Shown here: positions 8,420 to 15,456 of the stretch, piece by piece
Numbering within the stretch: position 1 is the first letter of the stretch
Layout: each line of letters opens with the position of its first letter
Origin: CAJBNH01 sp964447285
GTDB lineage: Bacteria > Myxococcota_A > UBA9042
DNA length: 64,000 bases
Direction of reading: 5' to 3'
NCBI GenBank assembly: GCA_964447285.1
Contig: CAYURO010000024.1
Coordinates: forward strand, 9,580 to 73,579
Notes under the pieces: generated by a model
What the model was told of the DNA's origin: nothing
The model's input: the letters and a program-made list of their open reading frames with translations, nothing else
The model's database searches: none
Made by a program: the position numbers and the translations under genes

Positions 8420-9091
8420 ATGTCTGAGCAAATTCCCTTCGGGGCCATTGAGTTTGCCGCGAATCCCGAGCCCCGTTGCCCGTGCGTACTTGCACTGGAC
8501 ACCTCGTCTTCCATGGTCGGCGCTCGCCTCGACGAGCTTCAACGTGGCATCGCCCAGTTCAAGAACGAGCTGATGGGTGACCCGCTGGCCCGCAAACGCG
8601 TGGAGATCGCTGTGCTGACTTTTGGCGGCGGCGTTCGCTTGGCCAGCGACTTTGCGACGGTGGATGCCTTCGATCCGCCTGCGCTGCACGCTGACGGCCT
8701 GACGCCGTTGGGGGCGGCGGTGCTGGGCGCCTTGGACTTGGTCAAGAACCGCAAGAATATCTATCGGTCGAATGGCATTGCGTACTACCGACCTTGGGTG
8801 TTCCTGTTGACGGACGGCGAGCCCAGCGACCCTTGGCAGGCGGCGGCTCGGGCCGTACGGGAAGCTGAGGCGCAACGGGCGCTTGCGTTCTTCGCCGTCG
8901 GTGTCGGCGAGGCGAACATGGACGTGCTGGGGGAGGTGTCGGTGCGCGCGCCGCTGAAGCTCAAGGGCATGATGTTCAGCGAGATGTTCCAGTGGCTGTC
9001 GACCTCGCTGAAGTCGGTCTCGCACTCGGGCCTGACGGACGAACTGCCGTTGAGCAATCCGGCCGTCCCCGAGGGTTGGGCCAAGCTCTGA
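8420..9091 (+). CDS. TerY-like von Willebrand factor A domain protein
   Basis: A 223-residue single-domain vWA protein. The metal-ion-dependent adhesion site is intact: DTSSSM near residue 29, the Thr in GLTPLG, and the Asp in FLLTDGEPSDP. The start at 8420 has GGAGG five bases upstream. The stop TGA overlaps the ATG of the next gene (TGATG at 9089-9093), so translation is probably coupled. TerY-type vWA proteins are known to occur with a PP2C phosphatase and an unusual kinase as a triad tied to tellurite/chemical-stress loci, and this gene opens such a triad. Cytoplasmic, because no signal or membrane segment is seen. Its binding target is unknown. Confidence 0.85.
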   Translation: MSEQIPFGAIEFAANPEPRCPCVLALDTSSSMVGARLDELQRGIAQFKNELMGDPLARKRVEIAVLTFGGGVRLASDFATVDAFDPPALHADGLTPLGAAVLGALDLVKNRKNIYRSNGIAYYRPWVFLLTDGEPSDPWQAAARAVREAEAQRALAFFAVGVGEANMDVLGEVSVRAPLKLKGMMFSEMFQWLSTSLKSVSHSGLTDELPLSNPAVPEGWAKL

Positions 9092-9936
9092 TGCCGATTG
9101 TCTGTAGGGTTTCCGCGATGCCCATGCACCCGCAGCCCGTTCCCCTTCCCTCTACCGGCTGGCGCTGGCTTGCGGAGTCGGTGGTGGGCGCGGCTCACGG
9201 CGACACAATTCCTTGTCAGGACGAGTGCTTGGCGCGGACGGTGCAGGTCGGCCGCAGTCAGGTGTGGTTGGCGGCGTGCGCGGATGGTGCGGGTTCGGCG
9301 CTGGCGTCGGACGTCGGGGCTCGCGTGGCCTGTCGGGTGGTGCTGGACTCGGTCGAGCGACTTTTGCGTGAGCGGACGGCCATGTCTCCACCGCGGCGCC
9401 TGCCGCAACGCGCATTGAAATTAGCCTTTCGCGAGGCACGGTTGGCCTTGGTCACCGCCGCGGCGGAGCTGGAGTTGGACCCGCGGGAGCTGGCGACAAC
9501 GCTGCTGGTGGCGGTGGCGGGACCGACGTGGTCGGTGTTTGCGCAGGTCGGCGATGGCGTGATCGTCGTCGACTCGGCTGTGGGCTATCGCCATGTGTTC
9601 TGGCCCGACCGCGGCGAGTATGTGAACACGACGTCGTTCCTGACCGATGAGACAGCGCGGCTGCAGGTGGCGCACGGACCTCGTGTCGAAGCCTTGGCGT
9701 TGCTGACCGACGGGTTGCAGGACTTGGCGTTGGATCTGCAGGCCCGCGCACCGCACGCCCCGTTCTTCCACGGGGTGTTGGCTGAGGTCAGGCGCGAGGC
9801 CCGGCCGCTGCCCGAGCTGGCCGAGCATCTGCGCAAGTTCCTGGGTTCGGCGGCCGTGCGTGCCCGCACCGACGATGACGTCAGCCTGGTGCTGGCGGTT
9901 CGGACCACGACGGGGCAACATCGCCCAGCGAGGTGA
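9091..9936 (+). CDS. PP2C-type protein phosphatase of the TerY triad
   Basis: A metal-dependent Ser/Thr phosphatase of about 281 residues. The visible PP2C metal-site elements are CADGAGSA near residue 70, FAQVGDGVIVV in the middle and DDDVSLVLAV near the C-terminus. It belongs to the compact subgroup seen in vWA/kinase triads rather than the environmental PPM group. The ATG at 9091 overlaps the stop of the vWA gene. An internal ATG at 9118 (MPMHPQP) is an alternative. Its stop overlaps a GTG of the kinase gene (GTGA at 9933-9936), so all three are likely translated in sequence. It probably reverses phosphorylation by the downstream kinase, by analogy with other triads. Confidence 0.85.
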   Translation: MPIVCRVSAMPMHPQPVPLPSTGWRWLAESVVGAAHGDTIPCQDECLARTVQVGRSQVWLAACADGAGSALASDVGARVACRVVLDSVERLLRERTAMSPPRRLPQRALKLAFREARLALVTAAAELELDPRELATTLLVAVAGPTWSVFAQVGDGVIVVDSAVGYRHVFWPDRGEYVNTTSFLTDETARLQVAHGPRVEALALLTDGLQDLALDLQARAPHAPFFHGVLAEVRREARPLPELAEHLRKFLGSAAVRARTDDDVSLVLAVRTTTGQHRPAR

Positions 9937-11912
9937 GGATGCGGCTGCTGGATGCCCAAGGACGACCGGTCGAGCTCGGTGCCGAAGTCGGCCGAGGCGG
10001 GGAGGGCGTGGTCTGCTCCGTGGCCGGTGATGCTGGGCTGGTGGCCAAGATCTACGCGACGCCGCCGCCCCCTGACCGCGTGTCCAAGCTGGGTGCGATG
10101 GCCGACGCGTATGCCGCCACGCCGTCGCTGGGAGATTGGTGTGCATGGCCGCGGTCCCTGCTGAAGGACGAGAACGGCACATGTCGCGGCTTTCTGATGG
10201 CACGGGTCGAGGGGTTTCGCCCCATCCACGACCTGTACGACCCCGAACAGCGCAAGGCCTCGTTTCCCCAAGCGACGTGGGACTTCTTGGCGCGGACGGC
10301 CGCCAACTGCGCGCGCATGTTCGTGTCCTTGCACCGCTATGACGTGATCGTCGGCGACGTGAATGAACGCAACCTGTTGGTCGGCGCCGACGCGACCGTG
10401 CGGCTGGTCGACTGCGATTCTTTCCAGCTGTCGCGCGGTGGCGAGCTGTTCCGCACCGGCGTGGGCGTGGTCGACTACACACCGCCCGAGCTTCAGGGTG
10501 CCGACTTCCGCGCGATCACCCACACGCGCAACCACGATCGCTTCGGCATGGCCGTGATCGTGTTCAAGCTGCTGTTCATGGGACGGCATCCGTTCTCGGG
10601 GGGCGCGACCGGCGACCTGGCGCTGGCGATCAAACGCCACCAGTACGATTACGCTTCGCTGTCGGCGCGTTTGCGGCACTTGGTGCCCCTGACGGCCGTC
10701 ACGTCTGAGGTGCGCGCGCTGTTCGATGCGGCCTTTCGACCCGAGTCGACGGCGTTCGAGGCGCGTCCGTCGGCCGACGAGTGGCTGCGCAATCTGGACG
10801 CCTTCGAGAAGCGGCTGCTGACCTGCCCGCAGGACCCGCTACATCGGCGAATGGAGGTCGACGCGCCGTGCCCTTGGTGCGAGATCGAAGCCAATTTGCA
10901 GTACGCGTACTTTGCGTTGCCGCACGACGAGCCGCGCGGTCCCGACTGGCAGCCGCGCCTCGAACGCTTGGCCGAGCTGCGGGAGTCGTTGGACGCTCTT
11001 CGCTCGCCGCTGGACCCGACCGACTACGCGCAACCGCCCTCCGTGGCGGCCGCACTTGCTGCGGTCGGTCGCCTGGCGGAGCTTGAGCCGCCTCCGGACG
11101 CCGCGTCGTGGTATGTGCGGGCGGCGGGAGGCGGTCTGGCGATCGCGGGTGGTTTCACCGCGTTGGGTGCGCCAGCGGTGGGTCTGGGCCTGCTGGCGGG
11201 CGGGGTCGGGCTGTGGCTGGCGGGGACAGCGCTGCGGTCGCGGCGGCAGGTGCCGTGGGGGGCGCGGCTGGCCCAAGTTCGCAAGCGTGCAGGTTCGTTG
11301 GGAGAACTTCAGGCTGAGTGGTTGGGTCAGGCCTACCGCTGTCGTGAGGTCGACCGCCGCCTGCGAGGCGAATTCGAGCACTTGGCGACCCAGTTTCGCG
11401 ATTTGAGCGCGCTGCGGTCCGTGGAAATCGAGCGGCTGGGGCGCGACACGATCCACCAGGATCTCAGAGGCTTTCTGCACCAGTTCACGGTCGAGGCGGG
11501 TTCCATTCCCGGATTGTCAGCGCCCAAACGCCAAGCGCTGCTGATCCGCGGCATCGTGACCGCCGCAGACGTCGAGCGGCCGCGGCTGGCGGGGATCCCG
11601 GGGCTGACGCCGGCCGCCGTCGACGCGGTCGTGGCGTGGCGACAGTCGCTTGAGGCTCAGGCAGGCGCGGCCCGCAAGCAGCCCGTCACGCAGTCGCACT
11701 TTGCTGCGGTCGATGCCAACTACTTGCACCTGCAACAGAATCTTGAAGACGCCATGGGTCGGGTGCTGGGCGAGCTGCGCAGTGCCACGGCGACCGCGGA
11801 TCAAGTGCTGGACGACTTGTATGGGCGAACGGAGACGCTGGCGGTGCAACTGCGTCCGTTGGCCGACGACCTGTGGGCGGCAAGCCAAGGCCTCCCGGAG
11901 AAGAACCGATGA
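9933..11912 (+). CDS. TerY-triad protein kinase with Cys motif, membrane hairpin and helix-hairpin-helix C-terminus
   Basis: A 659-residue kinase-like protein. N-lobe features are the Gly-rich loop GRGGEGVV and the Lys in LVAKIYA. The catalytic loop reads VGDVNERNLLV, so His-Arg-Asp is Val-Gly-Asp, and DFG is DCDSFQ. These deviations are normal for TerY-associated kinases and keep the catalytic Asp and Asn. After the kinase domain comes a Cys pair region (LTCPQDP ... CPWC). Two hydrophobic stretches at about residues 397-433 follow, then a charged helical region and a helix-hairpin-helix pair near IPGLSAPK and IPGLTPAAV that could bind DNA or be structural. The start is GTG 9933 or ATG 9939. 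Its stop overlaps the ATG of the acyl-CoA-binding gene (ATGA at 11909-11912). Confidence 0.8.
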   Translation: MRMRLLDAQGRPVELGAEVGRGGEGVVCSVAGDAGLVAKIYATPPPPDRVSKLGAMADAYAATPSLGDWCAWPRSLLKDENGTCRGFLMARVEGFRPIHDLYDPEQRKASFPQATWDFLARTAANCARMFVSLHRYDVIVGDVNERNLLVGADATVRLVDCDSFQLSRGGELFRTGVGVVDYTPPELQGADFRAITHTRNHDRFGMAVIVFKLLFMGRHPFSGGATGDLALAIKRHQYDYASLSARLRHLVPLTAVTSEVRALFDAAFRPESTAFEARPSADEWLRNLDAFEKRLLTCPQDPLHRRMEVDAPCPWCEIEANLQYAYFALPHDEPRGPDWQPRLERLAELRESLDALRSPLDPTDYAQPPSVAAALAAVGRLAELEPPPDAASWYVRAAGGGLAIAGGFTALGAPAVGLGLLAGGVGLWLAGTALRSRRQVPWGARLAQVRKRAGSLGELQAEWLGQAYRCREVDRRLRGEFEHLATQFRDLSALRSVEIERLGRDTIHQDLRGFLHQFTVEAGSIPGLSAPKRQALLIRGIVTAADVERPRLAGIPGLTPAAVDAVVAWRQSLEAQAGAARKQPVTQSHFAAVDANYLHLQQNLEDAMGRVLGELRSATATADQVLDDLYGRTETLAVQLRPLADDLWAASQGLPEKNR

Positions 11913-12163
11913 GTTTGCAAGAGCAATTCGACGCTGCCCAGAAGCGGGCGCTGGCCCTGAAGAGCCGACCCTCCAACGACGACCTGCTGCAGCTGTACGC
12001 GCTGTACAAGCAAGCGACCGTGGGTAACGCGCAGGGAAAACGCCCGGGGATGATGGACTTCAAGGGGCGCGCGAAGTTCGACGCCTGGCAGGCGCTGGAC
12101 GGCACGGCCGGTACCGACGCGATGCAGCGGTATGTCGCGCTGGTAGGGCGCCTGGCAGGATAA
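11909..12163 (+). CDS. Acyl-CoA-binding protein (ACBP)
   Basis: An 84-residue protein of near-standard ACBP length. It contains the family signature YALYKQATVGNAQGKRPG, then DFKGRAKFDAW and a final AMQRYVALVGRL helix. These supply the Tyr and Lys residues that hold the acyl-CoA headgroup. ACBP carries and buffers long-chain acyl-CoA in the cytosol. The family is mainly eukaryotic, and bacterial copies are patchy. The ATG overlaps the stop of the triad kinase, so it is expressed with the signalling genes rather than with lipid enzymes. The only lipid enzyme nearby is the acyl-CoA synthetase at 2292, in a different unit. Confidence 0.88.
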   Translation: MSLQEQFDAAQKRALALKSRPSNDDLLQLYALYKQATVGNAQGKRPGMMDFKGRAKFDAWQALDGTAGTDAMQRYVALVGRLAG

Positions 12164-12187
12164 TGCCTTGATGAAACGCAGAGTTGG

Positions 12188-13519
12188 CTACGACGGGCCG
12201 AAGCTCTCGCGCGTCAGGTTGCGCACCGTTTCAGCACCGCCCGTCACGAACAGATCGTCCTCGATGCGCACGCCGCCCAGATCGGCCAGCGCATGGACCA
12301 GCCGCCAGTCGATCGCGGCGCTGTAGGGGCCGGCCTGCAGATCGTCCAGCAGCGACGGGATGAAGTAGATGCCGGGCTCGATGGTAAAGACCTGACCCGC
12401 CTCGATGATCGACGTGTTGCGCAGGAACGGGTTGTCGAGCTTGGGCTTGACCAGCGCGCACCCGACGTCGTGGCACTGCAGCCCCAGCGAGTGACCCAGA
12501 CCGTGCGGGAAGAAGGCGCGGCTGATCCGCCCCGCGGCCTGCGGACCCAGCTCGTGCAACAAGATGCCGACTTCGCGCAGGATCCCGGCGACCTGACGGT
12601 GGGCTTGTTCGTGTAATTCCTCATACGGCAGGCCAACTTGCACCGAAGCGCAGAGGCGCTGCTGCATGCGTTCCGTTTCGTCGACCAGTGCGCGGAACGC
12701 ATCGGCGGTTGCGCCGGAACCTTTGACCCACGTGCGCGTGATGTCGGCCGCGTAGCCTTGGAAGGTCGCTCCCGCATCCAGCAGCAGCGACTCGGCCGAC
12801 CGCGACGGAGCCGACCGCTGGTAGCCGACGTGGTGCAGCACGGCAGCGTTTCGGCCTTGCGCGACGATGTTCTTGTACGGCGTCTCGGGGTCGTCCTGCC
12901 CAGTGGCGGCAAGAAACAGCAGGTGGAGGTCCAACTCCGTCCGATCCCCTTGCAGAAAGGCCTGTTGTAGGGCGTCGTGACCACGGACGGCGCGGCGGTT
13001 GGCCTCGGCCAGACACTCGACCTCGTAGGCGGACTTGTGCACGCGCAACCGGTCGAGCCGTCCTGCCAGCTTCGGCGGATTCACGGCGTCGTCAGCGATG
13101 CCCCACGCGCGGGCGCGCGCGCGGTCCTCACCCACGAACGCCACCCGGCCCTGCGGCAGGTGCTGGGCAACGGCGTCCGGATTCGTCAGGTCGACGATGT
13201 CCCAGGGCCCCTGCCAGTGGTCGCTGTCGTGGGCGGCCGGCTGTTCCCAGTAACTGCGCGAGATCATGCGAAATAGTTTGCACGTCCGCCCCGGCTGTAC
13301 CAGCACCGCACAGTCGGGCCAAGGCAGCGGCACCCAGTGCTGGAAGTGGGGCACGGGGCGCAGCGGCCAGTACTGGTCGTCGAATTCCGAGCGCTTCAGC
13401 GGGGTTCCAGAGTGCACGACCACGGCGTCGTAGCCGCACTCGTGCAGGGCCGCGGCGTATCGGCGATCCAAGTCGCGCACGTGTTCGGCGTAAAGGCGGG
13501 CCAGCAAATCGCGTTCCAT
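12188..13519 (-). CDS. pepQ: Xaa-Pro dipeptidase
   Basis: A 443-residue M24 metallopeptidase that hydrolyses Xaa-Pro dipeptides in the cytoplasm. Metal-binding elements are in place: LLLDAGATFQGYAADITRTW supplies two Asp, FFPHGLGHSLG a His, TIEPGIYFI a Glu, and GVRIEDDLFV a Glu. The length equals that of E. coli PepQ, and the N-terminal half shows the same pattern as I recall it (VVHSGTPL, HFQHWVPL). The ATG at 13519 aligns with that N-terminus. Longer upstream readings (to 13699) carry no family content. It is divergent from the thioredoxin-like gene. Confidence 0.92.
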   Translation of the reverse strand: MERDLLARLYAEHVRDLDRRYAAALHECGYDAVVVHSGTPLKRSEFDDQYWPLRPVPHFQHWVPLPWPDCAVLVQPGRTCKLFRMISRSYWEQPAAHDSDHWQGPWDIVDLTNPDAVAQHLPQGRVAFVGEDRARARAWGIADDAVNPPKLAGRLDRLRVHKSAYEVECLAEANRRAVRGHDALQQAFLQGDRTELDLHLLFLAATGQDDPETPYKNIVAQGRNAAVLHHVGYQRSAPSRSAESLLLDAGATFQGYAADITRTWVKGSGATADAFRALVDETERMQQRLCASVQVGLPYEELHEQAHRQVAGILREVGILLHELGPQAAGRISRAFFPHGLGHSLGLQCHDVGCALVKPKLDNPFLRNTSIIEAGQVFTIEPGIYFIPSLLDDLQAGPYSAAIDWRLVHALADLGGVRIEDDLFVTGGAETVRNLTRESFGPS

Positions 13520-13662
13520 GTACCCTCGCGCAGACGGAGGCCAAGTGAAGTCGAGGCCCGGCCAAGTTGCCCCGAACCCTTCCGCCGCGCAAGGGCTCCC
13601 AACATCCACAGCGGGCGGCAGCGCCCACCAGACGCGGCCAGCCGGTCGACAAGAGGCGCAAC

Positions 13663-14061
13663 ATGGGATGGTTGGGCAAGATCTTCGGGACGACGCCACG
13701 CGTGCTTCCCGTCAGCGTGAACGACGACAACTTCGACGAGGTGGTGGTCAAAAGCGACCTGCCGGTGGTGCTGGACTTCTGGAGCGACACTTGCGCGCCG
13801 TGCCGCCAGCTTGAGCCCGTCATCATGAATCTGGCCGACGAATACCAAGGGCAGGTGAAGGTCTGTGAGGCGAACATCGCGCATAGCCTGAAGATCGCTC
13901 GCAGGTTCGGGGTGATGGCCACGCCGACGGTGCTGTACCTGCGCAACGGCGTGGTTGTCAGCAGGGTGTCGGGCTTTCGCGGCAGCCTGTACCACAAGGA
14001 AGTGATCGACCAAGATCTGCTGACTCCGGTGGTCGACAAGAAGGCCAGGAAGTCCGCCTAG
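13663..14061 (+). CDS. Thioredoxin-family protein
   Basis: A 132-residue thioredoxin-fold protein with active site WSDTCAPCRQ, so CxxC is CAPC rather than the CGPC of classical TrxA. The cis-Pro motif is present (VMATPTVLYLRNG). The N-terminus is MGWLGKIFGTTPRVL, longer than TrxA and without a signal peptide. The start at 13663 has AGAGG upstream. It probably reduces disulfides or holds a redox partner in the cytoplasm. No thioredoxin reductase is next to it. The next gene is the PFK-2/FBPase-2-like gene on the same strand. Confidence 0.85.
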   Translation: MGWLGKIFGTTPRVLPVSVNDDNFDEVVVKSDLPVVLDFWSDTCAPCRQLEPVIMNLADEYQGQVKVCEANIAHSLKIARRFGVMATPTVLYLRNGVVVSRVSGFRGSLYHKEVIDQDLLTPVVDKKARKSA

Positions 14062-14183
14062 CCACACGCCTTGGGTACACGGGCGGCCATGAGACGCTGT
14101 GCCCCCCTCTTGCCCCAACCTTGCATCCATGCTTGGCTTCATAGCCTGCGGCCCCTCTTTCTCGGGGCCTTCGCCTGGAGCCC

Positions 14184-15413
14184 ATGCGTCGCATCAGCCC
14201 GGATACCAAGCCCCTCGTCGTCGTGCTCGTGGGCCTGCCCGCGCGCGGCAAGACTTACATCGGCCGCAAGATCGCGCGCTATCTCTCGTGGTTGGGCTAT
14301 TCAACCCGGGTGTTCAACATCGGCGAATACCGTCGGGAGCGGCTGGGTACCCACCTGCGCCAGGATTGGTTCGATGCGACGCACGCGGAGGGCAGTGCGG
14401 CCCGCTCCGAGATGGCCCAAGCGGCGCTGGCGGACCTGCTCGCGTTCCTGAAAGGGGGCGGCGACGTGGGCATCTACGACGCGACCAATGCCACCCACGC
14501 ACGGCGGGACGAGGTCGCCGAGCGCTGCACGTCCAAGGGCTATCAGGTCGTGTTCGTCGAGTCGATCTGCGAGGATCCGACGCTGATCGAGGCCAACATC
14601 CGCGAGACCAAGCTGCGTTCGCCGGACTACGCGGGCGTCGACCCGGAAGAGGCCGTGCGGGACTTCCGCGCCCGCATCGACCACTACGCGCGCGTCTACG
14701 AGCCCATCCAGGACGACCCGCTGAGCTACATCAAGCTGATCGACTTCGGTCGGCTGATGGTCGTGCATCGCATTCAGGGACACGTGCCAGGCAAGATCGT
14801 GTCGTTCCTGATGAACCTGCATCTGGTGCGACGTCCGGTTTGGCTGACCCGCCATGGGGAGAGCGAGTTCAACCGCGAGGGGCGCATTGGTGGCGACCCG
14901 GACCTGACCGCGGATGGGGACAAGTACGCACGCGCGTTGGCCTATTTCGTGCGCGAGAAGTCGATCTCGCCCCCGGTGATCTGGTGCAGCACCCTGCGCA
15001 GGGCGGTCCAGACGACGCGTCACATGCCGCTGCGAGCCTTGCAGTGGCGCGCTTTGGACGAGATCGACGCGGGCACATGCGACGGCATGACCTATGACGA
15101 CATCGAGGCGCAGCTGCCCAAGGAATACGCCGACCGCGCTGCTGACAAGCTGAACTACCGTTACCCGCGCGGCGAGTCGTACGCAGACGTGATCCAGCGG
15201 CTCGAGCCCGTCATCATCGAGACGGAGCGCCAGACCTCGCCCGTGCTGATCGTGGCGCATCAGGCCGTGCTGCGGGCGCTGTATGCGTACTTCACCGACC
15301 AGAAGCCCGAAGAGTGCCTGACGATGGAGGTTCCGTTCAACACCGTCATCGAACTGAAACCTGGTCCTTATGGGTTCGACGAGCGGCGGTACGTCCTCGA
15401 CCTGAACACCTGA
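14184..15413 (+). CDS. Bifunctional 6-phosphofructo-2-kinase / fructose-2,6-bisphosphatase-like protein
   Basis: A 409-residue two-domain protein. The N-terminal half is a P-loop kinase (GLPARGKTYIGRKIARYLSW near residue 17; VFNIGEYRR and FYDATNAT-like GIYDATNATHARR follow) as in PFK-2. The C-terminal half is a histidine phosphatase domain with LTRHGESEFNREGRIGG and a later CSTLRRAVQTT and HQAVLRALYAYF. The domain order equals the eukaryotic PFKFB enzymes that make and break fructose 2,6-bisphosphate. Bacterial homologues exist but the metabolite is not a standard bacterial effector, so substrate is open. A start at 14184 has GGAG upstream. It lies 44 bp before the Ser/Thr kinase gene. Confidence 0.85.
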   Translation: MRRISPDTKPLVVVLVGLPARGKTYIGRKIARYLSWLGYSTRVFNIGEYRRERLGTHLRQDWFDATHAEGSAARSEMAQAALADLLAFLKGGGDVGIYDATNATHARRDEVAERCTSKGYQVVFVESICEDPTLIEANIRETKLRSPDYAGVDPEEAVRDFRARIDHYARVYEPIQDDPLSYIKLIDFGRLMVVHRIQGHVPGKIVSFLMNLHLVRRPVWLTRHGESEFNREGRIGGDPDLTADGDKYARALAYFVREKSISPPVIWCSTLRRAVQTTRHMPLRALQWRALDEIDAGTCDGMTYDDIEAQLPKEYADRAADKLNYRYPRGESYADVIQRLEPVIIETERQTSPVLIVAHQAVLRALYAYFTDQKPEECLTMEVPFNTVIELKPGPYGFDERRYVLDLNT

Positions 15414-15456
15414 CAAGACCGTTGCGGCGCCCTGGATTCGCCGCTGGCTGCAACGC

